A program made the translations under genes and the position numbers. DNA of 64,000 bases from NCBI RefSeq assembly GCF_040954645.1, contig NC_092806.1, positions 81,609,943 to 81,673,942 on the forward strand, given 5' to 3'. The notes under the pieces are model-generated. The model was not told where the DNA came from. It made no database searches and was given only the letters and a program-made list of their open reading frames with translations. How positions within the stretch are numbered: the stretch's first letter is position 1; each line of letters opens with the position of its first letter. The stretch comes from Diabrotica undecimpunctata. Lineage: Eukaryota; Arthropoda; Insecta; Coleoptera; Chrysomelidae. Of the stretch, positions 42,912 to 56,945 are shown in pieces.

Positions 42912-43400
42912 GTGATCTTTCCATACGGGTTTACCTTATCTATAATAGCGACCTTAAGATGTCTTAAGGCGGCTTCCGCGACGTATACTCCGTGGAGGTA
43001 CTTGGGTGAAGGCGCTTCACACCGGGGGCTGTCGGTCCCTGTCCTCTTTTGGAGGTGGAACCGTTGTCAGCCTCCGGTGTGGACACCTTCATCTTTATTT
43101 TGGGAGGGGCTGGAGAGGGATGAGCTGCTCCCGCGGGTACTTCTCCCTTCTTTTTGCTTCGGCGCCACAAATTCTGCGGCGCTTTGGCCAATTTTCCTGA
43201 GGTGGTCCTAGTCCATCCTCCGCTTGGGCCGAAATTTGAGGTGAACATTGCTGTTCATTCTTAGCTCCGACTTCAGGCTGAGGTGAACGTTTTGGTCCAG
43301 CCTCGGGATTTGGTTTTGGTTTTTTGGTACATTCATGTTGTTCCCACGAGTAGCTAGCGAAAGGTTGGTCGCCCCTGGCAGAGGCCCGCATTACCAGGGG
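42912..43400 (-). pseudogene. LINE ORF1-like relic (Pro/Lys-rich region and DUF4780-like start)
   Basis: A GC-rich minus-strand stretch with ORFs 43095-43391 and 42964-43248 in different frames. It reads as a disordered Pro/Lys/Gln-rich segment (PNPEAGPKRSPQPEVGAKNE), then, in a third frame, VAEAALRHLKVAIIDKVNPY. That last segment resembles the beginning of the DUF4780 domain found in some insect LINE ORF1/Gag-like proteins; this is from memory of the family, not a search. It is cut at 42912 by the Gypsy-3 LTR. Base composition differs sharply from both neighbours. Confidence 0.5.
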
Positions 43401-44009
43401 AAGGCTTTATACAATGGGGTTTGCCTGGTTCCCCAGGGGGATCGTTCACGACCATATAAAACCCTGTGACCATACAGCCATCGGCACGATTACCTCACAC
43501 TTTAGCTTGGGTAGGCTGCCTCTTGGTCGCTGAAGCAGTTCATCCATTCCTAGTTTTTTGAATACCTGAGAGAGATTCCCAGATACCCTGAGAGCTATGT
43601 AGTGACAGGAACTGTTCTAGCGTGGTCGTTTCACATCTTTCTGGATGGACAAAGGTATGAAAGGCTTTCAGCTGATTCCAAATTATGTTATGCTCGCCAA
43701 TTATACTTATAATGCCTGGCAAATCGTCTTTAAAAAAATATGTTCTGATTATTTCCCATTATGTATGGAATATAGTATATATCTCTGTAAATAAAAAAAA
43801 ATTATATAAAAATTATTTAACAGTTGTTTTTATTACATACATTACAAACAAATGAGTAACTAAAAACAATTGACTTTATTTAAAAAGCAATGTACCCTTT
43901 AATTAGGCTTATTTAATACAGATTTTTTCTCTTTTCAATAACGTAACTAGATGTTGGTATCCTTCTATAAAAAAAGGTTTGTTTTGAGGTTTCCGCGGGA
44001 GCTATATGT
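43401..44009. other. No recognised feature
   Basis: 43400-43530 continues the GC-rich flank of the ORF1 relic. A 60-aa minus-strand ORF at 43540-43722 (GIISIIGEHNIIWNQLKAFH) is not recognisable. 43740-44009 is AT-rich and empty. Confidence 0.6.
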
Positions 44010-44084
44010 GCTGTCACTATTTTTCCGGGTTTGACTCCGCGTTGTAAAATGCTGGTTTTCTTGAAAACCATTGTTTTGGCGACG

Positions 44085-44115
44085 TTTCGGCAAGGTCTCA
44101 CTTGCCATTCTCAAG
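44085..44115 (-). ncRNA. Degenerate hammerhead-like motif at Penelope 3' end
   Basis: Minus strand: CTTGAGAAT, stem GGCAAG/CTTGCC (6 bp) with loop TGAGAC, then GAAACG. Stem and GAAA box are intact, but CTTGAGA departs from the CTGANGA consensus. It overlaps the last codons of the ORF and runs into the 78-bp terminal repeat, where Penelope hammerheads are expected. Confidence 0.4.
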
Positions 44116-45555
44116 CCTGGTGGAACTACTTCTCGTCGTTACTCGATTAGTACTGGTCGACTGGGCATTTCGGCGCTCGTTTAAATACTCTCTCGGCGGC
44201 GCGCGGGCTCTTGTGATTGGTTCTGCCTGTGTGCGAGTGGGCGGGGCCTTGTCTGGCGGTTTCGCTGTTTGTTTTTTCTGTGCGTTAACTGAAGTTGAAT
44301 TTTTTTGGACGGTTCTTTGCAGAGCTGGTTTCCATGTTGTTGGAAGTCTTTGGGCATCATCTCGAGTGTTTAGGTTATTTGGATATTTTTCTATTTCTAT
44401 GGCTTCCCTGATTATTCGCTTGGTTTTGTGTTCGATGTTCGCTAGCATTGTTGTCTGTTCTAGATCGATTGTGTGTCCTATTGTTAGGGCATGTTGTGCA
44501 AGGGAAGATGTCTTTTCTTGCTTTGCAGTAGCGTTTCGATGTTCTTCTCGTCTTACTTGAATTCTTCGATTAGTCTGTCCGATGTAGGATTTGTCGCAGT
44601 CTCCACAGGGAATCTTGTACACTCCTTGGTTTTCTAGTGGGATTTTGGTTTTTGCGGAGTTAAGCATATTAGCAATTTTCTTATCCGTGTTGAATATTGT
44701 CTCTATATTATGTTTTCTTAGGACTCTACTGATTTTTTCCGTAGTGCCCTTCACGTACGGTAAAATCGTCTTAGCAATAGGTTTTTCTTTTTCTTCTGTT
44801 GATTCTTTGCTTTTTCCTCCTTGTGCCTTTTCAATTGTGTACGTGGTGAAGCCATTTTTTCTTAATGCTGTTTTGACCGTTTTCATTTCTTTGTTCCTGT
44901 GTTCTTCATCTGTTAATCTTTCTGATCTTATAGTCAGGGTTTTGATGACTGACTGCAGTTGTGCAGGATGGTGGTGTGAGTCAGCGTGTAGATATCTGTC
45001 GGTGTGTGTTGGTTTTCTGTATACCGTGTATCCTAAAGTTCCATCTGTTTTCTTTATTATTAAAACATCCAAAAACGCTAGCTGTTGGTCTTTCTCTAGT
45101 TCCATAGTAAACTGAATTTTGGGGTGGATGGTATTAATGTGATTTAGGAATGTATTTAGTTTTTCTTCCCCATGTGTCCAGATAATGAAGGTGTCGTCCA
45201 CGTATCTCAACCATAGTTTCGGTTTATACTCTGCCGTTGTTATTGCTCGTATTTCTATTTCTTGCATAAACAGATTTGCTATCACCGGTGACAGTGGTGA
45301 ACCCATGGGTGCTCCCTCGACTTGTTTGTACCTTTGGTCTTTGTATATGAAATATGTGTTGTTCAGGCAGTGTCTCGTTAGGTTTACTGTATCCGGTGGT
45401 ATTGGGTATTTTTTTTCTATAATCTCTAACGATTCTTCTACTGGGACGTTAGTAAAAAGTGACACCACGTCAAAACTCACTAGCAAATGTCCCGGGGCAA
45501 ACGTCGCCAAAACAATGGTTTTCAAGAAAACCAGCATTTTACAACGCGGAGTCAA
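44098..45555 (-). pseudogene. Penelope-like RT with C-terminal GIY-YIG endonuclease
   Basis: 485 aa open. The first 20 residues (MTPRCKMLVFLKTIVLATFA) come from the inverted repeat, not the native protein. RT starts at LLVSFDVVSLFTNVPVEE (first catalytic Asp), then EGAPMGSPLSPVIANLFM and LWLRYVDDTFIIW (catalytic pair), LAFLDVLI and YTVYRKPTHTDRYLHADSHH. A linker with Lys/Glu runs leads to GIY-YIG: GVYKIPCGDCDKSYIGQTNR, then RREEHRNA, SLAQHALTIGHTID and REAIEIEKYP. The C-terminal tail is basic. RT copies RNA at the nick and GIY-YIG cuts the target. It lacks the RT fingers, so it is presumably inactive although open. Confidence 0.9.
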
Positions 45556-45576
45556 ACCCGGAAAAATAGTGACAGC

Positions 45577-45577
45577 A

Positions 45578-45646
<69 letters not shown>
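45577..45646. repeat. (TA)n array
   Basis: TA alternation with one TACATA interruption, next to the Penelope-like right end. 45647-46485 is AT-rich and without recognised features. Confidence 0.95.
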
Positions 45647-45650
<4 letters not shown>

Positions 45651-46485
45651 GCTGTTTATAAAAAATTATAAATGGTTCATTTGTTTCATTCTGATATCAT
45701 CTAAATTTATGTTATTGGTTTAATCAACTTAATAAAGAGTTTTTACATTATTTTTATGTACAGTTGTTATTTACCGAGTTATATACTATATTTCATACAT
45801 AATGGGCACTCTGTATAAATATACCTTAGTAAGAAATTAATACTTAATCAATTTTAGGCCTTACCTTAACAAATTTGTCTGTCTTAATAGTATCGTTTGT
45901 TGTATGTTTGATCGATATTGTTATTTTGGCCATGCAATTTGAATTTTTCGACTTTATTTTGGGTTTCAAGAGACTCTTTGATAGCCTGAGTGATACCAAA
46001 CAAAAATTTTACTAAAAAATATAATTTATTAGAGCATGCAATTATATAAGAGAATATATTTATACCTATTTCATTAAAAAAATATTTTACAAGAGCTTAC
46101 TTGCATAAATAGTCATGAGTATTTTTTTTTCGTATTTGCAGCTCTCCAGCTTGAAAAATAAATACTTTTATATTCATTTATCCATTTATATAGATATAAT
46201 ATCTTCTTCATTTCTAATGTCTACTCTGTACTTATTTTTATTGATAACACTGTATTTAAAACTTTTTGGAAAATCCATTATGTAAATAAACAAAGATCTA
46301 AACAGCACATTGGAGGTCTATGTATGGATAATATTTTGGTTTTATATAAAAAAATTTAAATATATCATATTTATTATATGTTCCCAAAATGGGAACGTTG
46401 GCATGTTCCAAGAGTAAAAAAAATCAATTTTTTGACATGTTTGTTATAATAACGTTTATTTTTAATTTGCTACATAAAAATCATA

Positions 46486-46836
46486 TTATTTGCTATGGTA
46501 AGTAATGAAGCATAGCTTATGCATCCTCTTCTCACATTTTCTACAACGCAGGCGCGTATTTTTTTGACAAACAATACATCTACCTTGAGTATCGCTTGTC
46601 AGTATATGATTAACTCCATCATACCTGATGTTTTGGATAACGGACGCAGCCGGCCCACCCAATCTTTGTCGAGCGACTATTTCTGCCTTCAGAAGAGCTA
46701 GTGTCACTTGTCGACGAAAAGTTAGATGAGAAATGTTTTCCTTTGGATGTAAGTATTGATAGAATCTGAAAGAAACAACGACTGCCATATTCAAGGCATT
46801 AGAAAACAGATTCCACCACCATTTTTTTGACCGCAA
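46486..46836 (-). pseudogene. piggyBac transposase C-terminal fragment
   Basis: 116 aa: SKKWWWNLFSNALNMAVVVS, then HLTFRRQVTLALLKAE and a terminal Cys-rich domain RCIVCQKNTRLRCRKCEKRM with HKLCFITYH. The Trp-rich segment, the FRR-ALALL block and the C-terminal Cys domain that binds transposon ends are hallmarks of piggyBac-family transposases. The catalytic DDD core is missing; the fragment ends at 46836 beside a Penelope fragment. 46381-46400 has a GTTCCC/GGGAAC inverted repeat of unknown relevance. Confidence 0.82.
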
Positions 46837-46859
46837 TCTGGGCGGTGCTGAATATTGGG

Positions 46860-47369
46860 TTTATGCAATGGCACGGAGTTTATGAAATTTCTTGTGCAGA
46901 CTGTCCCCGATCCTATATAGGCCAAACAAATCGTAGAATTCAAAATAGGATTTATGAACATTCCATTTCTGTTCGCAATTCCGATTCAATTTCAGCTCTC
47001 GGTCAACACCATCTTCATACAGGTCACAAAATTGATTTTGAAAACTCCAGAACCATAGCCCCCATCCGCTTCTATAAACCAAGATTTATCCGAGAAGCCA
47101 CAGAAATAGAAAAAAGACCAAATAAAAGAGATGACGCCATACGGTTACCTTCTACATGGAGACCTCTCATAAAGAAAATATCGCCCCCTTCATCCTCGAA
47201 TCAAAATTCCACTGTCGGAAATGTTCGCGCCAACTCTCGCGCCAATCCCCACCCTAACCCCCACCTAGGTCACGTCACCATCGACGGTATAAATGAACCG
47301 TCCCCTGGTCCTAGCCGTAGTAGTGAAGTGACTAGTGAGTGTAGTAGTGTCGGGGGCTCGGGAGACTGA
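46860..47369 (+). pseudogene. GIY-YIG endonuclease domain of Penelope-like element
   Basis: The real part starts near 46875 at HGVYEISCADCPRSYIGQTN; the first 16 residues of the open frame (from 46827) belong to the piggyBac side. It continues with RIYEHSISVRNSDSI, GQHHLHTGHKIDFEN and REATEIEKRPNKRDDAIRLP. The tail is Pro/Ser/Asn-rich to the TGA at 47367. GIY, YIG, Arg and Glu positions are present. Without RT it can only be a relic. Confidence 0.87.
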
Positions 47370-47382
47370 GACCTCGGAAGCC

Positions 47383-47412
47383 CTGAAGAAGACATCAGAG
47401 AGGATGTCGAAA
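47383..47412 (+). ncRNA. Hammerhead-ribozyme-like motif
   Basis: CTGAAGA (47383-47389, matching CTGANGA), one unpaired A, a perfect 6-bp stem GACATC/GATGTC with loop AGAGAG, then GAAA (47409-47412). It lies 13 bp after the GIY-YIG stop codon, the expected place for a Penelope hammerhead. GCTCGG follows the GAAA box and CTCGG precedes the core. Activity is untested. Confidence 0.5.
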
Positions 47413-47507
47413 GCTCGGCCCAATGGATATTGACGCGGTTCAACATGGAAGACTGATGAGTTTAATATTAATTTTTAAAATAGTATTAATCTTATCTCTA
47501 GGTATAA

Positions 47508-49604
<2,097 letters not shown>

Positions 49605-50079
49605 TTATTTCTTCATATGGGCTATGAACAATTGTCTAGTCAAGTCAACACTATTATAGTTACCTATACTTTTCCAGTAGTCATGCAGACGGTTCATTTT
49701 AATTGTCCCCATATGGAACTTAAGCTCGAGAAAAGTCTTAAATTCTGTTTGTGTTGTCTCTTTCCAAAACGCAATCCTCGATTTTTCTGAACGACTTTGT
49801 GCAAGTATTTTGTCAGTCACTTCCACCATTCATTTAATCCACATCGTCCTCGCCCGATGCTTCTAACAATGATTGTAATTCAGCAGTGGTCAATCTACGT
49901 TTATGTTCACATCTACCTTTTTTAGATGTCGAAGGCATATTATTTACATCCATTTCTTTATAAATACTATAACTCACTTTTACGGAGGTAATTAACAATA
50001 AAAACGTTCTACTGGAAACTATCAACTTACGACTTCCAATACTATAAGGCCACTTGAGCCACAATACGTTTTTACTCAA
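49605..50079 (-). pseudogene. piggyBac transposase N-terminal fragment
   Basis: 49834-50079 supplies the start, best at the internal Met near 49955 (MDVNNMPSTSKKGRCEHKRR), then TTAELQSLLEASGEDDVD. After a frame change 49605-49829 continues FWKETTQTEFKTFLELKFHM and NRLHDYWKSIGNYNSV, the N-terminal block of the piggyBac transposase domain (a GLKFxMG-like helix before the DYW motif). The catalytic core is missing downstream. Confidence 0.75.
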
Positions 50080-50109
50080 TAATAGTTCCTGTATAAGTAA
50101 AATTGTTTT

Positions 50110-50316
50110 TTAATGTGCTTCATTGAAGCACACTAGATATATTTCAGTTTTGCCATCACATTCTTCAGAGTATGTTTTAACTTTTTTAACTTTTCTATCG
50201 GCCTTTCTACTAGTCATGCTTCTTCTTAAAACTTTGTAACATCTTGTACACTTTCTTCTCTTTGTATTATCTACATCGCTTTGCCTTAGATGGTATTTTT
50301 GGGTGTAACTGGTCAT
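50110..50316 (-). pseudogene. piggyBac transposase C-terminal Cys-rich fragment
   Basis: 68 aa: RRKCTRCYKVLRRSMTSRKA, then KTYSEECDGKTEIYLVCFNE and AH at the stop. This matches the Cys-rich domain at the end of piggyBac transposases (paired CxxC with a final CFxxxH). It lies upstream, on the same strand, of an N-terminal fragment, so two copies or a rearrangement are involved. It differs from the C-terminus at 46486. Confidence 0.72.
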
Positions 50317-51776
50317 GAGGGTTACAACATTTCTTTATTTGTAAACGCCTTCGCGAACTCCAGTCTGAACTCAAGGATAGGTTGTCGCTTTTTTTACGTT
50401 TTCTATTATTTAGACAACTTTCCGGTACCACTTCAGAATTTTGCGTATTGGGCTTTGGTAAGAAGCCACTTGATCACTAAAATCAACACTCTTTTTCACC
50501 AAGTTATAATCGAGAATAATTTGTGGTTTTAGTACTTGTGTATAATTTTTCTTTTTATTTGATTAAACCAAGATACAACTATTATGTTTAAATGTTGCAA
50601 GGATTAAAACTGGTCTTTTGTCGACCCATTTTATCACTCGTAAAATCAATAATGGGGTTAAATTTCATCGAGAGTAACTGGTTGCAACTTTTTTAATCGA
50701 GATTTTATTTTTACATGTTTTTAGACTAAAACATCTGTACATGAATAATTCGTTTCTTGAACAATGATTTCAATTCATCGACCAATATTCTAAAATAAGA
50801 TGTTATTACGTCGTCCAGAATATTATAAACTGGTTCTCTTTCATAAAGCATTGGAAATATGGTTTACACTCTATATTTAGAAAAATCTTTTACTGCAACT
50901 CTTGTTCGACCTAAACTAAATTAATACACAAAACAAATTAATCTATTTTTTTTATAGAAATGCAGATTCCTGTCGGATTTTTATCAGTGCGGCATGAGTC
51001 ACTGGTGTCTCGTATATCCGGACCTCTTATCGCATTTCAAACATAATTCTTAATTAGCAGTGCGGTACAAGATACATTTATGTCGTATAATCTGAAAGCC
51101 GTAATAAGACCATAAGACCGTATGTTATAAATAAATATATTCCTAAAAGAATTATCTTGAAACATGAAATAAATACACTAAAAAAGTGCAATATTAAGTG
51201 TTATTTAAAAAATGGTATGTCATTCACAACGGGCGTACAGTTAAAAACAAAAGTTTTCAGTGTTCTATTGCTTGATTATTATTATCTGGTATTCTGAAAA
51301 TGTTGACATTTTTTCCTGGTCTGATCTTCCTCAACTAACGTCATCTTTCTTAATTTGTGGGTTGTGTTGTTCAGGTCTCTTTAAGTGTTTTTGTTGGTAT
51401 CCATACTGAATGATCTTCTTTAGACAATGTACTAATGTAGTGTTCAAATGTGGCATTGCGTGCGTCATGTAGCGCTGATCTTAATTGTCTGATTAGTCGA
51501 TTATATTTGTGTTCGTCATTAAGATTTCGGCTTCTTGGTCATCTAACTCTTGCTCTTCATTTTTCGACTATTAGTTGTATAATATAATTCGGAGTGTTAC
51601 TTGTGTTTTCTTGATTTGGAATTGTTAATCGTGTAGCTCCATATGAAATAGTAAAAGATGAAAACGGCAGCATATTCATGCATAAAAAAAGGTAACGCGA
51701 TAAAGATATCTGAAACAACTGTTTTATGTTATAAGAGATGAAATAGTCCGAAATTGCCAGGTGAACAGGGTACTAT
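50317..51776. other. No recognised feature
   Basis: AT-rich, with no convincing ORF, repeat array or RNA gene. Confidence 0.6.
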
Positions 51777-51893
51777 AAAGAGGAAGTAGAATTAGCTATG
51801 AAACAGCTTAAATGGGGAAAAGAAGTAAGCTTAGACCAAATACCAGCAGGAATTATTCAACTGGGGAAAAAATTAAACGGATAACAATATTCA
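51777..51893 (+). pseudogene. Small LINE reverse-transcriptase scrap
   Basis: Reads YYKEEVELAMKQLKWGKEVS then LDQIPAGIIQLGKKLNG before a stop. This is the RT segment that precedes the first catalytic motif in many LINEs (A...LKxGKxxGxDxIPAE). Nothing on either side continues it. Confidence 0.6.
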
Positions 51894-52479
51894 CTCCATT
51901 TACAGAAAAGGGGGTGACCCGCAAAAATTTTAAGAACTTCTTTAATAGCCTCCAGTCAACAGTTTCCTAATCATGTTTAAAAAACGTACGGAATGCACTG
52001 TATATACTAACCCAAACCGTCAACATACTTCTTGTTGCAGTTATGTATTACGATCAACTTAAAGGTTATGCACGACTCCCCTTGCATAGGTACACAGGCA
52101 TGCACCCGTGCGGGAGAAAAAAGATTTGTCATAACGTTACAATATGTCACATTTTAACGTTGAATATTTTATGGTCCCCTTTGGATTATAAAACGAATGA
52201 TCGACTTTTTCTCGCACAGATTCCGCCTATGTAACTTTACAAAGCGAGTCGTTTGCTGGGTATTAAAGAAACGTCTATGGCCATCATATAATTTGACGCT
52301 ATTTGACGTTCTACGACGCATTCCACGTTTAACACACTGTCTTGTTTAGTTTTCTGTCATTTTATTTGTTAAATCCTATCTCATTCTCGTCACAGCGTCA
52401 AGGAGCAGTAAATGTGTGCAGTGAACGGGAGGAATATGTTTAACAGTGAACGTTGGAGATTTTTCGAGTCTTTCATATT

Positions 52480-52800
52480 TTCTTCTTTGAGTGCCTCTCC
52501 TATCGGAGATTGGATATCATTAGGGCGATTCTAATTTTATTTACTGCTGTTTTGAATAATTCACTCATCACTAACTTATCAGGTGGCCAAAGTGTTTAAG
52601 TTTTCTCTTTTTTATATTCAGTATAACTTCTGGATCGTTATGTATTCTACGTATTACCCCTTCATTTGTAATTTTATCCACTCAACTTATTTTTAGTATA
52701 CGGCAGTAGCACCACATCTCAAAGCTTTCAAGATTTATAACATTCTTCTGTTTAAGAGTCCATGCCTCAACACCGTAAAGCTAAGTACTGAATACATACT
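52480..52800 (-). pseudogene. LINE F-like ORF2 C-terminal scrap
   Basis: Minus strand: LYGVEAWTLKQKNVINLESF, then EMWCYCRILKISWVDKITNE and KKRKLKHFGHLIS. This parallels the LINE F tail at 31019-31228 (EAWTLTETLTRKLEAFEMWV, LEYLGHILRH). Both flanks are unrelated. 51894-52479 and 52801-52990 contain nothing else recognised. Confidence 0.75.
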
Positions 52801-52994
52801 AAGTAGTTAACTAAAAGTGGACGTATGCAAAGAGATGTATGACGTAATCGTATGGTATTTGATCAATTCTGTCACGTAATATGCCACATACCTCTGTGCG
52901 TAAATTCGTTTTATTGCTGCCAGTTTAAGGTGTTATTAGATGCAGCCATGTTGAATTTCTCTCCACTATCGTATTATCTTCGTTAAATCATATC

Positions 52995-53948
52995 ATTTTA
53001 GGCTCCATATATCCTGATTAGACCTATAGGACCTGAGATACGCAACTAAGGCTCTTTTGACATAACATATATAGGAGCAAAGATATATACCTAAGGTCCT
53101 TTTGACGTGTTGATGTATTTGATTTCTACGTCGTAGTATTCTATTGGTTAAATGTTACCATTTGAGGTACTGTACGTCACGATTGGACTAATAGGACCGC
53201 AGATACATAACTAAGGCCCTTTTGATAAACTGATGTATTTTATTTTTCTATCTTATTGTATTCAATTGGTTAAATCCTATCATTTGAGGTAATGTACGTC
53301 ACGATTGGGCTAATAAAAACGAAGATACGTAACTAAGGCCCTTTTAATATTTTGCTGTATTTGATTTCTATCTCATTGTATTCTATTAGTTAAATTCTAT
53401 CATTTGAGGTATCGTACGTCACGATTGGACTAATAGGACCGAAGATACATAACTAAGGCCATTTTGACATGCTACTTTATTTAATTTTTATACCTCATTG
53501 TATTTTATTTGTTAAATTCTTTCATTTGAGGTACTGTACGTCATGATTGGACTAATAGAACTAAAGATACACAACTAAGGCCCTTTTGACATTGTTCTGT
53601 ATTTGATTTTTGTATCCCATTGTATTCTCTATGTTAGATCCTATCATTAGAGGTACTATACGTCACGATTGGACTAATAGGACCGAAGATACGTGACTAC
53701 GGCCCTTTTGACATGTTGCTGTATTTAATTTTTTTATTTCATTGTTTTCAATTCGTTAAATCCTGTCATTTGAGATACTGTACGTCACGATTGGACTTAT
53801 AGAAACGAAGATATATAATTAAGGCCTTTTTGACATGCTGCTACATTTGATTTTTCTGTCTTATTGTATTTTATTGGTTAAATCCTATCATTTGAGGGGC
53901 TGTACGTCGCGACTGGACCAATTGGAGCGAAGATACCATAGGTAGTTG
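52995..53948. repeat. Tandem repeat, 121-bp unit, about 7-8 copies
   Basis: The phrase AACTAAGGCCCTTTTGACAT recurs at about 53209, 53330, 53451, 53573, 53694 and 53818, with weaker copies near 53044 and 53090. Spacing is 121-124 bp. Each unit also has TACGTCACGATTGGACTAAT, TATTTGATTTTT and GGTTAAATCCTATCATTTGA. Copies differ by about 5-15%. No coding potential. Confidence 0.9.
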
Positions 53949-54010
53949 CAATATATCATATCCCGTTACTTTTAACCAACCATGATGCCAGAATGATTTG
54001 TGGATGAAAA

Positions 54011-54013
<3 letters not shown>

Positions 54014-54055
<42 letters not shown>
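54014..54055. repeat. (TA)n array
   Basis: Short TA array; 54056-54480 around it is AT-rich without recognised features. Confidence 0.95.
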
Positions 54056-54056
<1 letters not shown>

Positions 54057-54512
54057 TTAAATTTACTATTTCATTGTGGGTAATATTATATTCAACAGCG
54101 ATGCCAAATTTCTGATGCTAAAATGATTGATAATGAAAGTGGGATATACATTTTCATGTATATAATGGCAGCGAGTAAACGGTAAAACCCTGAACTAAAT
54201 ATATATAATATTTTCACTGTACCATCATTTTAGACTCAAACATTTTCTGGAATAAACTTGTATAACTCAGTAAGGGATAAAAAGAGAAAGCGGATATTTT
54301 AAAATATCAACACGGTATCAACAATCTAATCAATGAGATGGTTAAAATTCTTGTAACAAGTACAGGAAAAAAGTTATTAAGGTCTTGTAAAGTAGCGTCG
54401 ATATACAGATGCTACTTTGCAAGTCGATGCTAAATTGATGGTAAAAGCATAATGTATCGATGCGAAAATGATAGTATGATGTATATATATATATATATGA
54501 TGATATATATAT

Positions 54513-54563
54513 TGTGATGATGTAGTGTTTGTGAATGATGTGCATGAGCAATGAGTGTTTTTT

Positions 54564-54640
<77 letters not shown>

Positions 54641-55104
54641 TTTTATCGCGGTTCTCAAAGAATTAGTTTGTAAGCACTTTTTTAAATTATCTTTATTATA
54701 TCTATTATGAAACACACATATATATTTAACATAGCCAATGTAAATTTAAAATAAACTAGCATTTATATTTATTCTTCTTTTTAATACACCAATATCCAAT
54801 CACCAAATATATTATATAATTTTAATTTTCAATTAATACTTTCTTTCATTATCCAATCACCATTTATACATAACATAATTTTCAATCATATTATCTTTTA
54901 ATATACTTTCGAATACTATCGAATTTTAATACTAAATCACTGATTATTGCATACTTTATACTTTCTTCCTAATTCTGACTGATTAATCTTGAACTTACTG
55001 AACAACTGACTTCACTAACTGGAACTAACTGTGTCTGTCTTCTTAATAACTAACTGTCTGACCTTATACTGACTTCTGGACCTTTTGAATCCAAATCACT
55101 GAGT

Positions 55105-55106
<2 letters not shown>
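54513..55106 (-). repeat. Tandem partial duplicate of the Gypsy-4 3' LTR
   Basis: Outside the TA array it appears identical to 55359-55954, from TGTGATGATGTAG to AAATCACTGAGTAT. A (TA/TATG)n array (55108-55358) lies between the two. Both copies share a deletion of about 290 bp relative to the 5' LTR. Confidence 0.9.
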
Positions 55107-55186
<80 letters not shown>

Positions 55187-55187
55187 G

Positions 55188-55222
<35 letters not shown>

Positions 55223-55243
55223 GTATATATATATATGTATATA

Positions 55244-56584
<1,341 letters not shown>

Positions 56585-56945
56585 CCCCAATATTAATTTT
56601 CTTATCCACATACCTTAGTAAATATAATAAATTAAATATTTCATTTTTTTTAAATTGTTCTATTAAATACATCCCTGTTGTCTGTCTATGTCAAACTGTC
56701 ATGTCAAATGGAGCAATGGAGGCTATATCAGAGAATAAAAACAACTAATGTAAGGGTCTATAATTATATTGTGTTCTGTTTATTTATAGACAAAAACATT
56801 TCCGTTCAATCATCAATATGAATGGTAAGTTTTACACTTTTCATATTATTTTTAGAAAGACATTTATAGAATCAATTTAGTATCTAACCCCAAATTATGA
56901 TTTTTAGGGCACAAACAATTTCCATTTGGATGATGTCCAATTGAT
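56585..56945 (-). other. Region between Gypsy-4 RNase H and LTR
   Basis: No integrase. On the minus strand at about 56880-56945, in a frame other than RNase H, the sequence reads CFHCCESIGHHPNGNCLCPK, like a CCHC knuckle with non-standard spacing. 56585-56880 has nothing recognisable. Confidence 0.45.

Larger units (their letters stand above)
44010..45576 (-). mobile_element. Penelope-like element, 5'-truncated, with inverted 78-bp ends
   Basis: Encodes the RT plus GIY-YIG combination that defines Penelope-like elements. A 78-bp segment at 44010-44087 is repeated exactly, inverted, at 45499-45576; each copy has an internal hairpin GGTTTTC/GAAAACC. Inverted terminal copies are a known outcome of Penelope insertion. 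The N-terminal half of the protein is absent. The right end abuts a (TA)n array. Confidence 0.9.
46850..47460 (+). mobile_element. Penelope-like element 3' fragment
   Basis: Contains a GIY-YIG domain and the 3' region with a hammerhead-like motif. Severely 5'-truncated (no RT). It differs clearly from the copy at 44010-45576, so it is a separate family. The 3' part runs into the (TA)n array at 47508. Confidence 0.85.

Noticed and set aside
50110..50135. TGTGCTTCA/TGAAGCACA hairpin as a regulatory terminator
   Set aside because: It falls at the end of the piggyBac C-terminal coding fragment and is not followed by a distinctive signal; probably chance.
56810..56930. Plus-strand GGTAAGT and TTTTTAG resembling intron borders
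   Set aside because: There is no supporting coding exon, and the region lies in minus-strand Gypsy-4; short splice-like matches are expected in AT-rich DNA.
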